Assembly: GCF_018403325.1 (NCBI RefSeq)
Contig: NZ_BOSL01000007.1
Location: 1 to 64,000, forward strand
Length of the DNA: 64,000 bases
Source: Paenibacillus vini
GTDB lineage: Bacteria > Bacillota > Bacilli > Paenibacillales > Paenibacillaceae
Reading direction: 5' to 3'
Shown here: positions 1 through 7,698 of the stretch, one piece after another
Layout of the letters: each line of letters begins with the position of its first letter
Numbering within the stretch: the first letter of the stretch is position 1
The notes under the pieces: generated by a model
What the model was told of the DNA's origin: nothing
The model's database searches: none
What the model saw: the letters and a program-made list of their open reading frames with translations, nothing else
Program-made: the position numbers and the translations under genes

Positions 1-172
1 GTTTGGGTTAAAACGCAGGAGGATACGTCTGAATTTCATAAAGCGATGTAATTGTTTGAAATAGTGAGCTATTATGCGAACGAGCCATTTTTGGTGGGTA
101 AGACTCCGGATTTAAGGGGCCTAGCCGTATATCCAATGAGATAAGAGGTTTTGTATGGATGTTTGGAGTTTA
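1..172. other. Spacer with no clear gene
   Basis: No convincing start, ribosome binding site or family match is visible. Reading from base 1, frame 1 stays open to a stop at 49-51, so bases 1-51 could be the last codons of an upstream gene, but 16 codons are too few to judge. The stretch leads into the repeat block beginning at 173. Confidence 0.4.
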
Positions 173-404
173 ATTGGAAATTTCCAATATGAATAGATCA
201 AAAGGGCTGTATAGGAGCTGTTGCTTGATGGTTCATTGGAAATATCCAATGAAACCGCAAGACCGGAGCGAATAGGATCATATTCATTGGAAATATCCAA
301 TCAAAACGCCAGATCGAAGCGTATAGGGTCACTTTTATTGGAACAAATCCAAACAAACCGATGGAGCGAGGCGTTACGGATCATTTCTATCGGAAAAATC
401 TAAT
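173..404. repeat. Degenerate 51-bp tandem repeat with palindromic ATTGGAAATATCCAAT cores
   Basis: Five cores occur at 173-188 (perfect palindrome ATTGGAAATTTCCAAT), 235-250, 286-301, 337-352 and 389-404. Start-to-start steps are 62, 51, 51 and 52 bases. The 35 bases between the last four cores are also related (shared pieces such as AGCG, ATAGG and GGATCA), so the true unit is about 51 bp rather than a short repeat with unique spacers. The unit decays toward the SDR gene. A sister block with the same core and the same 52/62/52 steps lies at 36709-36890. Function unknown. Confidence 0.85.
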
Positions 405-497
405 CAGAAGGCGAATCTATTGCTGTGAAATTAGAATGTCAGTGTAGAATGATTTACAATAGACGGAAGACGAATTTTTGAGCTGGAGGTTGATACT

Positions 498-1283
498 ATG
501 GATTTGGGACTGCAGCATAAAAAGGCGATTATTACCGGAGGCAGCAAGGGAATCGGACTAGCGACGGCGACTACGCTGGCATCCGAGGGGGCGCAAGTGG
601 CTATTGTGGCACGTAATGAAGACAATCTGAGGGAAGCCGCGAAGTTGATTCAGGAAAAGACGGGCAACGCCCCAATATGGATTTCCGCAGACGTGTCCGT
701 CCGTGAAGAAGCCGAGCGGGCTGTTCAAGAGGCGGCAGAGCGGCTTGGCGGCCTGGATATTCTCATAAACAATGCCGGTACGTCGGCAGCACGCCCATTT
801 CCGGAGGTGGAGCATGATGCCTGGACAGCGGATCTGGATTTAAAGCTGTTCGGCGCGATTCATTTCTCGCGTGCGGCTTTACCGTTTTTGCGAAAGGCGG
901 AAAATGGAGGAGCGATCGTGAATGTCACAGCGATCGGAGGCAAAACTCCTGGGGCCTCGTCCATGCCTACATCAGTAAGCCGGGCGGCCGGCCTGGCTTT
1001 GACCAAGGCGATGAGCAAGGATCTTGCAGGGGACGGCATACGGGTCAACGCGGTGTGCATCGGCTTAATTCGCAGCGATCAAATCGAACGAAAATGGAAA
1101 TCGGCCGCACCAGAACTGGAATGGGAAGAGTTTGCCCGGGATCCGCGCCATGATATCCCGTTAGGCCGGATCGGTGAAGCGCAGGAGGCTGCGAATGTCA
1201 TCGTTTTCCTGTCTTCGGGAGCGGCATCTTATATTACAGGGACTTCGGTCAATATTGATGGCGGGAAATCCACAGTATTATAA
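498..1283 (+). CDS. SDR-family protein lacking the catalytic Ser/Tyr/Lys
   Basis: 261 residues, the usual length of a classical short-chain dehydrogenase/reductase. The NAD(P)-binding TGGSKGIG (13-20) and the NNAG motif (91-94) are intact, and the C-terminus has the usual GTSVNIDGG. The catalytic positions are altered: Ala145 stands where the Ser is expected, and the YxxxK motif reads Thr158-Ser-Val-Ser-Arg162. Start chosen because GGAGG sits 8 bases upstream of ATG. The fold and dinucleotide binding look preserved, but normal SDR chemistry is doubtful; it may be a non-classical reductase or a binding protein. The fructokinase gene follows 67 bases downstream on the same strand. Substrate unknown. 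Confidence 0.85.
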   Translation: MDLGLQHKKAIITGGSKGIGLATATTLASEGAQVAIVARNEDNLREAAKLIQEKTGNAPIWISADVSVREEAERAVQEAAERLGGLDILINNAGTSAARPFPEVEHDAWTADLDLKLFGAIHFSRAALPFLRKAENGGAIVNVTAIGGKTPGASSMPTSVSRAAGLALTKAMSKDLAGDGIRVNAVCIGLIRSDQIERKWKSAAPELEWEEFARDPRHDIPLGRIGEAQEAANVIVFLSSGAASYITGTSVNIDGGKSTVL

Positions 1284-1350
1284 GCAATATAAGTAAATCG
1301 AGCGGAGCATCTTAACGGAACAGTACATCTATAAGGGTGGAGGAACAGTT

Positions 1351-2229
1351 ATGAATATTGGCGCCATTGAAGCAGGCGGTACAAAAATGGTTTGTGGTAT
1401 CGGGAACGAACAGGGGGAGATTCTGGACCGGGTCAGCTTTCCGACCACTCAGCCCGAAGAAACGTTGGCGCATATCATCGGCTATTTTTCGGATAAACCG
1501 GTTAGCGCGATCGGGATCGGCAGTTTTGGTCCCATCAATATAGATCCTAACAGCCCTCATTACGGACATATTACGACGACGCCGAAGCCAGGGTGGGGAA
1601 ATTTCGATTTCTTGGGGACCATGAAAGACAAATTCCCGGTGCCTTATGGCTGGGATACGGACGTAAACGCGGCAGCGCTGGGTGAAGCGACATGGGGCGC
1701 GGCAAAAGGTTTGGACAGCTGTGTATATTACACGATCGGAACCGGGATCGGTTTGGGCATCGTGGCGGAAGGCCGAGGAATTCACGGATTGGTACACCCG
1801 GAAGGCGGACATATTCCGGTAAAACGTCATCCCGAGGATACGTTTCAAGGCGGCTGCCCTTATCACGGTGATTGTCTGGAAGGTATGGCCGCAGGACCAA
1901 CGCTGGAGCTGAGATGGGGAATACCAGGCAGTGAGCTTCCGGATTCACACCCTGCGTGGTCGCTTGAAGCCTATTATATTGGCCAGGCCGTTACGACCAC
2001 CATTCTAACCTTATCTCCTAAAAAGGTGATTTTGGGAGGAGGAGTGATGGGACAGAGTCACCTTTTCCCGCTGATTCGCTCGGAGGTGCAAAAGAACCTG
2101 CAAGGTTATGTCAGCGCTGCTGAGCTGGGCGCCGACATTGACCGGTACATTGTTCCGCCGGGGCTGGGAAATGACGCCGGCCTGAAAGGTGCGCTTGTTC
2201 TGGGACTCCAGGCATTGAAGCGCACCTAA
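1351..2229 (+). CDS. gmuE: ROK-family fructokinase (GmuE/YdhR-like)
   Basis: 292-residue cytosolic sugar kinase, close in length and sequence style to the Bacillus fructokinases of the ROK family, which phosphorylate fructose with ATP. The phosphate-binding EAGGTK is at 7-12, the catalytic Asp is expected in WDTDVNAAA (about Asp104), and the ROK zinc site is visible as His154, Cys169, His172 and Cys175 (GGCPYHGDC). ATG is preceded by GGTGGAGGAACAGTT. No sugar transporter or hydrolase is next to it, so its physiological sugar is not shown by context. The family match is firm; the symbol is by resemblance to the B. subtilis gene. Confidence 0.85.
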   Translation: MNIGAIEAGGTKMVCGIGNEQGEILDRVSFPTTQPEETLAHIIGYFSDKPVSAIGIGSFGPINIDPNSPHYGHITTTPKPGWGNFDFLGTMKDKFPVPYGWDTDVNAAALGEATWGAAKGLDSCVYYTIGTGIGLGIVAEGRGIHGLVHPEGGHIPVKRHPEDTFQGGCPYHGDCLEGMAAGPTLELRWGIPGSELPDSHPAWSLEAYYIGQAVTTTILTLSPKKVILGGGVMGQSHLFPLIRSEVQKNLQGYVSAAELGADIDRYIVPPGLGNDAGLKGALVLGLQALKRT

Positions 2230-2235
2230 TCGGCA

Positions 2236-2280
2236 GGTCATCACTGAAATGTGACACCTGGACTATATAAAATATAGTCC
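2236..2280. terminator. Two abutting hairpins between convergent genes
   Basis: The first hairpin is AGGT..TCAC / GTGA.ACCT (2236-2259). The second is a perfect 9-bp stem GGACTATAT-AAA-ATATAGTCC (2260-2280) that overlaps the last codons and stop of the minus-strand acetyltransferase. Neither has a strong T tract, so intrinsic termination is only likely, not certain. Confidence 0.45.
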
Positions 2281-3465
2281 ATACATATAAGGGAGCTGAA
2301 CGGTAGTTGGATTTTCGCTCAGACCTGTTGGCTTAAGAACCGGACTTTCCGGGTCGAACAGCACCGAGCATAACTCGGAGTTCCCGTTGATCGGGATAGT
2401 GTGATCCCCTATACGGAGTTCGAATTGGCTGTCCGTCAGGACGGAAATGACCGGCTTGTCCGGCTGGCCGTCTTCCGAGAATCCAGCCTGGGTGATCAAA
2501 GCGGCTGCATCGACGATCATCACGGTTCCAGCGTTGTTCTGATTGTCGGGACGAACCTGAAATGCTTGTTGAAGCACTTCCGACAAAACTGCATCATGCC
2601 AGGGTAAAATGGCCGTAAGCTCATCCAACCGGAAACGGGAAACCGCATCGGAGATCAGCAATGGCATGGCCTCCGGGTTACCGGCCCACTCCAGCAGATG
2701 GCCGTTGCGAAGGACGTCCGCATCGGCTGTCGGAGGTGCCCCGGTAACAGGAATTTCAACCTCCGGAACTTCCGGATCCATCGGAACCGCAAATACCCCC
2801 ATAGCTATGATCTGACCGGTCAGGGACTCTACGACCCGGATGTGCTGCCGGAGTCCGCTAACACCTGCGTACGGGGCTGAGCCTATAAATTGCTGTAATT
2901 CCTGGAGACTCCATTCAATCGTTGCAGGCCGCTGCTGTAGCAGATTATGTACATTAAATATATCTTCCGGTATCATGTCGCGGACGGTCGCTGTTGCTGA
3001 TCCTGATCCTGTTTCTCCCGCAACCTCGAGCGGCTTGTCTGAATTTGATTTGATCACAAACTTGCTGGCTCTACCGAAGGCCAAGCTGCCTGCTCGGGTA
3101 TAAAGCGAGCGCTCTCCCGAAATGAACAGCAGCGAAGCGCCTGAGCGCTCAGCGTGCTCCCGGCATTGATTCAGCAGTTCACTGGCAAGTCCCAAGCCTC
3201 GGGATTGGGGGTCCGTGCAAACGGCCCCCACCGAGAATGCAAGGATCCGGCCCGTCCCCGACTTAATTTGAACCGGAACCAAGCCCATAAAGGATACCAG
3301 GTTTCCAGCCGGGTCAAAAGCTCCGTACGAATGGCTTATCCCCGTCCGAAACAGGGTGGGGAAGAAAGCCCCCATATCCCCTTGCATCCCGCTGCGGAAT
3401 ACTTTATTCGCTAAAGCCGCAGCCTCGTTTAGTTCATTTTCCCTGACTATTCTGATTTCCATCAT
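2263..3465 (-). CDS. Eis-like GNAT N-acetyltransferase
   Basis: 400 residues. The N-terminal GNAT domain (about 1-150) carries the acetyl-CoA-binding PQSRGLGLASELL after a V/SVGAV beta strand. A second degenerate GNAT region follows, and the C-terminal ~100 residues fit the SCP2-like tail seen in Eis-type proteins, whose usual length is about 400. Such enzymes acetylate amines of small molecules or proteins; the substrate here cannot be read. Start chosen from AAAGGGA 7 bases upstream on the minus strand; a second ATG follows directly. The gene is transcribed alone, convergent with the fructokinase and divergent from the ECF sigma operon. Confidence 0.8.
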   Translation of the reverse strand: MMEIRIVRENELNEAAALANKVFRSGMQGDMGAFFPTLFRTGISHSYGAFDPAGNLVSFMGLVPVQIKSGTGRILAFSVGAVCTDPQSRGLGLASELLNQCREHAERSGASLLFISGERSLYTRAGSLAFGRASKFVIKSNSDKPLEVAGETGSGSATATVRDMIPEDIFNVHNLLQQRPATIEWSLQELQQFIGSAPYAGVSGLRQHIRVVESLTGQIIAMGVFAVPMDPEVPEVEIPVTGAPPTADADVLRNGHLLEWAGNPEAMPLLISDAVSRFRLDELTAILPWHDAVLSEVLQQAFQVRPDNQNNAGTVMIVDAAALITQAGFSEDGQPDKPVISVLTDSQFELRIGDHTIPINGNSELCSVLFDPESPVLKPTGLSENPTTVQLPYMYGLYFI

Positions 3466-3630
3466 TCATCATTCCCTTTAGTTTTTTTTCCTTAATTTTA
3501 AAAAAGAGAGCCCTTTTATTTTTTTAATCCCTAGTTTCATGCTATAATATGGATTGATTGTTGGAAACCTGCTGTTATAGTCATATTTTAACCTTTTTAA
3601 ACTAATAATTAAATTTTGTTACATATCAAC

Positions 3631-3656
3631 CGCAACTTTTTGAATCCTGTTCGGTA
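3631..3656 (+). promoter_or_regulatory. Candidate ECF-type autoregulatory promoter
   Basis: CGCAAC followed after 15 bases by CGGTA resembles the AAC/CG boxes recognised by group IV sigma factors. It lies about 60 bases before the sigma gene, where autoregulated ECF promoters usually sit. A sigma-A-like TATAAT also occurs at 3543-3548 but has no good -35. Inference only. Confidence 0.35.
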
Positions 3657-3717
3657 ATAATGAAAGAAGAATCGAACGGGAAGAAGCGCATGGATGGGCG
3701 AGGAGGATCGCACTCAG

Positions 3718-4311
3718 ATGACGGATTCCCAAATGATTCGTGAGATCAAGGAAGGCAATACGGAGCTGTACTCGGAGCTGATGCGAAGGTACCAGCGCAA
3801 GATATTGGCCTTTGTATATCACATGTTGAAGAGCGCTCATCTGGAGTTGCTCGCAGAAGATATATGCTCGGAAACGTTCTATAAAGCATTCCGCAGTTTG
3901 GATTCATTTCGCGAAGTAGACGCTTCTTTCTCCACCTGGCTGTACACCATCGCAAGAAATACCGTACTCAGTGAGCTGCGTAAGCAGCGCAGTGCCAATG
4001 TACCGTTGGAAGAGAGCGGTTTCGTGCCGGTAGCACCCGGCGAGGCCATTCCTGAGCAAGCCGTTTTGCGGAGCGAAAAGGTTGGCAAAGTACGGGAAGC
4101 GATTAACAATCTGCCTGAAAAACAAAGGTCGGCTCTTATTTTACGCGAATACGACCAGTTGGATTATCAGGAAATCGCCAGCATTTTAGGACAAAGCGTC
4201 AGCGCAGTGAAATCTCTGTTGTTCCGTGCGCGGAGTAGCGTTAAAAGTCAGCTTGAACCCTACTTTTATGAACCGATTTACGAGCATTACGAGGGGATGA
4301 AAAGCAGATGA
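3718..4311 (+). CDS. ECF RNA polymerase sigma factor
   Basis: 197 residues from the ATG with AGGAGG 11 bases upstream; an in-frame ATG at 3694 would add 8 residues but has a poorer site. Region 2 (LMRRYQRKILAF...LAEDICSETF..AF) and region 4 (ALILREYDQLDYQEIASILG then a helix-turn-helix ending in SLLFRAR) are complete, and there are no regions 1 or 3, as in group IV sigma factors. The stop overlaps the next start (ATGA), coupling it to a zinc-type anti-sigma factor. The regulon cannot be read from the window. Confidence 0.93.
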   Translation: MTDSQMIREIKEGNTELYSELMRRYQRKILAFVYHMLKSAHLELLAEDICSETFYKAFRSLDSFREVDASFSTWLYTIARNTVLSELRKQRSANVPLEESGFVPVAPGEAIPEQAVLRSEKVGKVREAINNLPEKQRSALILREYDQLDYQEIASILGQSVSAVKSLLFRARSSVKSQLEPYFYEPIYEHYEGMKSR

Positions 4312-4910
4312 ATTGTAGAGAGGCCCAAGAACTGTTCGGATTGATGCCGGATCTTCCGGATCGTCATCCACAGCGCAAAATGCTGGAATGGCATCTTTTG
4401 GGCTGCGAATCCTGCGCGGCTGAATATCACATCTGGATGGAAAGCCTGGAAGCTGTTCAAGCTTTGCCGATTGAAATCAGCGAAGAGCAGGCCGAAGCCG
4501 TGAATCGCAAAGTAATGGATCGCATTTATGCGGAATCCCCGTGGCTTGCCCCGGATATTCGGGACAAGGGTCATTCCAAACGTCTGCGCCGGCGTGTCTC
4601 GATATGGGCGGGTGTTTTCCTGGCCGTTTTCCTTTGCAGTACGCTGTTGTTCGCTATTGGGGGTTCTCTAAAGGGCAGTAATGAAGCCAGCAAGCCGACG
4701 ACCGGAATCGTACCCGCCGCGGTGGCTGCTGCCGATACCGAGATTTCGAATGATTTCTTGTTTGCGTTACCGAGTGTATCGCGTGGAATCGTGGAGCCGT
4801 TCGTCGTTCAATTGGGGCCTGCATATCCGCAATACTGGATGCTTTTATCGGCGGCAGGGATGGCCTTGGCTTTCGTTTCCTGGAATGGGATTCGCCGTTC
4901 GAGAAGATAA
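4308..4910 (+). CDS. Zinc-binding membrane anti-sigma factor
   Basis: 200 residues. The N-terminal ZAS motif is visible as His29-x3-Cys33-x2-Cys36 (EWHLLGCESC), the signature of anti-sigma domains that sequester ECF sigma factors. A membrane helix lies at about 98-118 and a second hydrophobic helix at about 176-193 just before a basic end (RRSRR), giving an extracytoplasmic loop of roughly 55 residues that could sense an envelope signal. It overlaps the sigma gene by 4 bases. The partner relation is inferred from overlap and motif. Confidence 0.88.
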   Translation: MNCREAQELFGLMPDLPDRHPQRKMLEWHLLGCESCAAEYHIWMESLEAVQALPIEISEEQAEAVNRKVMDRIYAESPWLAPDIRDKGHSKRLRRRVSIWAGVFLAVFLCSTLLFAIGGSLKGSNEASKPTTGIVPAAVAAADTEISNDFLFALPSVSRGIVEPFVVQLGPAYPQYWMLLSAAGMALAFVSWNGIRRSRR

Positions 4911-4930
4911 TGGCTTCCGTAACTAGCAGT

Positions 4931-4970
4931 GAACGCTTCCTCCGCAACGCCGCGGTGAGAAGCGTTTTTT
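4931..4970 (+). terminator. Intrinsic terminator of the sigma/anti-sigma operon
   Basis: Stem AACGCTTC...GAAGCGTT followed by a run of T, 20 bases after the anti-sigma stop. Confidence 0.85.
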
Positions 4971-5032
4971 GTTTTATTACATGTTATAATGAACTTCACG
5001 AGAATTCTTCATCAGGATTAGGAGGGGAAATC

Positions 5033-5632
5033 ATGTTGGTGGGATTGGTACGTCATGGGTTGACCGATTGGAATGCGGCCGGAAGAATTCAAGGCCAAAG
5101 CGACATTCCGCTAAATGAAGAAGGCCGCAGACAAGCACGGCTTTTGGCTTCACGTCTGCTTGATGAAAAGGAGTATCATTGGAATTATGTCATTACGAGC
5201 GGTTTGATGCGCGCGGAAGAGACAGGAAAAATTATTGCCGATAAACTGGACATCCCTCTCCTTGAACCCGATTCACGGATTAAAGAAAGAGCTTTTGGTC
5301 AGGTTGAAGGCTTGACGGCTCTGGAGAGAGAGGCGAAGTGGGGTAAGGATTGGAACCTGCTTGAGCTCGGACAGGAAAAAGAAGAAGGAATCCGGGCCCG
5401 GGCGCTTGCTTTCCTTCAGGATCTGGAAGGGAAATACGGGGACAGTAATGTATTGGTCGTGACCCATGGAGGACTACTTGCCCAGTTGTTTACGGCATTA
5501 TATCAAGATCAGTGTACCCAGCGGATTGGCAATCTATCGCTTACCGTCCTGGAGAAATCAGAGATGGAATGGGCGCTGCGATTATATAACTGCACCCGTC
5601 ATTTGGAAGAGATCATAGAAGAATCGAAGTAA
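5033..5632 (+). CDS. Histidine phosphatase superfamily protein
   Basis: 199 residues. The phosphohistidine motif LVRHGLTDWN has Arg7-His8-Gly9 and the second catalytic His lies in VVTHGG near the C-terminal third, as in the phosphoglycerate-mutase-like branch (PhoE/CobC-type). Start is the ATG after TAGGAGGGGAAATC; the upstream open frame from 4910 runs through the preceding terminator and is not coding. Such small enzymes dephosphorylate diverse phosphoesters; the substrate is not determinable here. It forms a one-gene unit between two terminators. Confidence 0.9.
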   Translation: MLVGLVRHGLTDWNAAGRIQGQSDIPLNEEGRRQARLLASRLLDEKEYHWNYVITSGLMRAEETGKIIADKLDIPLLEPDSRIKERAFGQVEGLTALEREAKWGKDWNLLELGQEKEEGIRARALAFLQDLEGKYGDSNVLVVTHGGLLAQLFTALYQDQCTQRIGNLSLTVLEKSEMEWALRLYNCTRHLEEIIEESK

Positions 5633-5640
5633 AATATTCA

Positions 5641-5674
5641 AGCAATCCGGCAATCGTCCGGGTTGCTTTTTTTT
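5641..5674 (+). terminator. Intrinsic terminator after the phosphatase gene
   Basis: Stem AGCAATCCGG / CCGGGTTGCT with a short loop, followed by eight T. Confidence 0.9.
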
Positions 5675-5738
5675 ATGCTGCCGAATAAATGCCGAAAAAA
5701 TTCCCATAATGGTAGTAAAACGGCGAGGCGGTTAGGAT

Positions 5739-6827
5739 ATGAATCTGGCGGATATGCTTACATTTGCCGACATCGGACAGCTCAGCAGAATAGCAAACCA
5801 TTACCAATGCGAATGCAACGGGAATTCCAAGCACGAATTGATTCAATCCATTCTACAGACGATCGGGCGAAGGGAATTTATAGAACACCATGTAGAGGGA
5901 ATGAGTTTGGAAGATTTGCGGTTCCTGAATGGGTTGATCTTTGACGGACGCCGCCAATTCAGTTTGGAAGAATTGATCGCCTGTGCCCAGCAGTCACGTT
6001 TTACGGAAGATGCCAGAGAACGGGAAAGCCCGAGAGATGTCATCGCCAGATTCAGGCAGCGGGGATGGTTATTCCAGGGGATGACCCACAACACACGTTA
6101 TTTGTTCGAGGTACCCGAAGATTTGAAGCGGCGTTTCCGTGAAGCCCTGGAGAACCGGTTCAGATCCGAACTCATGACCGCAAACGGAGAGCCGGCGATG
6201 TACCGGGAAGAGCCCGAACTGCTCTCCGAAGATTTGATCCTGTTTTTGCGCTATGTGCAGGAGCATGAGATTCCTCTTAACAACGAAGGGGTGATGTATC
6301 GCCGGAATCAACTGCAGATTCTGGAAAAGCTCCATATTTCAGAAGCACTTGTCGGTAAAGGATGGCGTTTCGGATACGGCCGCCGTTTTAAGGATTACCC
6401 GAACCGGCTTTCCTTATTGTACGACTACGCCAGTCATTGCGGATGGATCCGGGAAAATACGGACCGTTTAATCCTGACGACGGCGGGAGAGACATTTTTG
6501 GCGGAGGAAAGACGCGAGCCGATGATGCAGTTCGTCTACTTTTGGTTAAGACTTTATAAAGGGCCTATCCCTAACTTGCTCTCTTTGGCATATTGGATTG
6601 AACGCTGCTCCAGAGAGTGGGTAACCGCATCCTCGCTGTATGACAGGATGTCGTCCCTGATCAAGCCTTTCTTCTATGATTCGCCGGAATCCATTTTCGA
6701 GGAACGCATTTTGAGAATGATGCTTCATTTGGGGATGGTAAGGCTCGGAGAAGACGGCCAGGGGGTAAGGTACGTGCAGACGACTCCATTCGGAAAGTCC
6801 GCAGTACATAAGCTGCTCAAAGGCTAA
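5739..6827 (+). CDS. Conserved unknown with Rho-N/SAP-like start
   Basis: 362 residues, soluble, no signal peptide. The first ~45 residues (MLTFADIGQLSRIANHY...SKHELIQSIL) have the pattern of small Rho-N/SAP-type nucleic-acid-binding helices. The rest is predicted mostly helical with repeated winged-helix-like segments (LHISEALVGKGWRFGYG, LTTAGETFL, LGMVRLGEDGQGVRYVQTT.FG), reminiscent of the helicase-associated XPB-like proteins annotated in actinobacteria and Bacilli. I do not recognise a named family with certainty. ATG is preceded by GAGGCGGTTAGGAT. A DNA-associated role is inference only. Confidence 0.75.
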   Translation: MNLADMLTFADIGQLSRIANHYQCECNGNSKHELIQSILQTIGRREFIEHHVEGMSLEDLRFLNGLIFDGRRQFSLEELIACAQQSRFTEDARERESPRDVIARFRQRGWLFQGMTHNTRYLFEVPEDLKRRFREALENRFRSELMTANGEPAMYREEPELLSEDLILFLRYVQEHEIPLNNEGVMYRRNQLQILEKLHISEALVGKGWRFGYGRRFKDYPNRLSLLYDYASHCGWIRENTDRLILTTAGETFLAEERREPMMQFVYFWLRLYKGPIPNLLSLAYWIERCSREWVTASSLYDRMSSLIKPFFYDSPESIFEERILRMMLHLGMVRLGEDGQGVRYVQTTPFGKSAVHKLLKG

Positions 6828-6846
6828 CACGTTTACCTTAACGCCG

Positions 6847-6875
6847 TTGACAACTGTCGTGGGTATTGTTAAAAT
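6847..6875 (+). promoter_or_regulatory. Sigma-A promoter of the gamma-carbonic-anhydrase-like gene
   Basis: TTGACA, 17-base spacer, TAAAAT, ending 47 bases before the chosen ATG at 6923. Near-consensus. Confidence 0.8.
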
Positions 6876-6922
6876 CACTCCCAATTAAGGTAGCAGTTCA
6901 TAACCAGGGGAGAGTGGTCGGC

Positions 6923-7429
6923 ATGTTGCTGGGATATCAAGGGAAAAAGCCTTTGCTCGATAATTCGGTATTTGTAGCGGACGGAGCTAAGATAATTGGC
7001 GACGTCAAAATAGGCGCAGAATCTACGATTTGGTACAATGCCGTGCTCCGAGGCGACTTGGCCGGTATTTCCATCGGGAAGCGCAGCAATATTCAAGACG
7101 GGGCAATCGGTCATGTTAATACCAATCAACCGTTGATCGTTATGGATGATGTCTCGGTAGGCCACGGGGCAATCATCCATGGCTGCACGATAGGCCAAGG
7201 CACATTAATCGGTATGGGGGCGATCGTCTTAAACGGCGCCGAGATCGGTGAATATGCTTTAGTAGGAGCAGGTTCTCTAGTTACGGAAAACAAGATTATT
7301 CCACCCTATACTCTTTCCTTGGGTTCACCGGCCAGAGTCGTTCGCGAGCTGACCGAGGAGGATCTGCTGCGAATGAAATTAACGGCGGAGAGCTATGTGG
7401 TGAAAGGAAAAGAATATAGGATCTCTTAA
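6923..7429 (+). CDS. Gamma-carbonic-anhydrase-like hexapeptide protein (YtoA/YrdA type)
   Basis: 168 residues built of left-handed beta-helix hexapeptides (GAKIIGDVKIG.., GHGAIIHGCTIG.., GMGAIVLNGAEIG). The three metal-binding His of the gamma class are present: one in GAIGHVNT and two in VGHGAIIHGC. Family members are trimeric and bind zinc or iron, but many of this short type show no measured carbonic anhydrase activity. Start is the ATG behind GGGGAG and the strong promoter at 6847; an open frame reaching back to 6866 lies inside that promoter. It is followed at 22 bases by the IDEAL gene. Confidence 0.88.
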   Translation: MLLGYQGKKPLLDNSVFVADGAKIIGDVKIGAESTIWYNAVLRGDLAGISIGKRSNIQDGAIGHVNTNQPLIVMDDVSVGHGAIIHGCTIGQGTLIGMGAIVLNGAEIGEYALVGAGSLVTENKIIPPYTLSLGSPARVVRELTEEDLLRMKLTAESYVVKGKEYRIS

Positions 7430-7451
7430 CAATGGGTTGGAGGTGCATCCT

Positions 7452-7634
7452 ATGGATCAGATGAAGGTTACTTATGAAGCAATGCTCAGTTTGGCGGCGG
7501 AGATGGTATGGGACGAGGCGTTACGCAAACATCGGTCGGAGCAAATTTACAGCGAGATCGACAACGCTCTGGCAAAAGGCGATGAGCTGGCCTTCCGGCT
7601 TCTTACGGATGAACTGAAGACATTGGAAAAATAA
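7452..7634 (+). CDS. IDEAL-domain small protein
   Basis: 60 residues. The segment SEQIYSEIDNALAKGDELAF followed by LLTDEL fits the IDEAL domain, a short acidic helical module found in Bacillales regulators such as ComK-binding MecA partners and YpiB. GGAGG lies 8 bases before the ATG; an alternative ATG at 7437 precedes that site and is unlikely. It is probably co-transcribed with the hexapeptide gene and ends at the terminator pair. Function unknown. Confidence 0.85.
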   Translation: MDQMKVTYEAMLSLAAEMVWDEALRKHRSEQIYSEIDNALAKGDELAFRLLTDELKTLEK

Positions 7635-7635
7635 A

Positions 7636-7659
7636 AAGAAATGCCCGAAGGCATTTCTT
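7636..7659 (-). terminator. Terminator for the minus-strand MFS gene
   Basis: AAGAAATGCC-loop-GGCATTTCTT. Read on the minus strand it has a TTCG tetraloop and is followed by TTTTTATTTTT. Confidence 0.85.
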
Positions 7660-7661
7660 GG

Positions 7662-7693
7662 GCTGCCGGGAAAGTCTCGGCAGCTATTTTTTT
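7662..7693 (+). terminator. Terminator for the plus-strand IDEAL gene
   Basis: Stem GCTGCCG...CGGCAGC followed by TATTTTTTT on the plus strand. With 7636-7659 it forms a pair of opposed terminators between convergent genes. Confidence 0.85.
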
Positions 7694-7698
7694 AAGGT

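Noticed and set aside
221-403. 60-codon open frame over the first repeat block with a 17-residue internal repeat
   Set aside because: The 51-bp unit is a multiple of three, so any open frame repeats every 17 residues. There is no ribosome site, and the sister block does not keep the frame.
173-404. CRISPR array
   Set aside because: The cores are too short and imperfect, the sequences between them are related rather than unique, and no cas genes are near.
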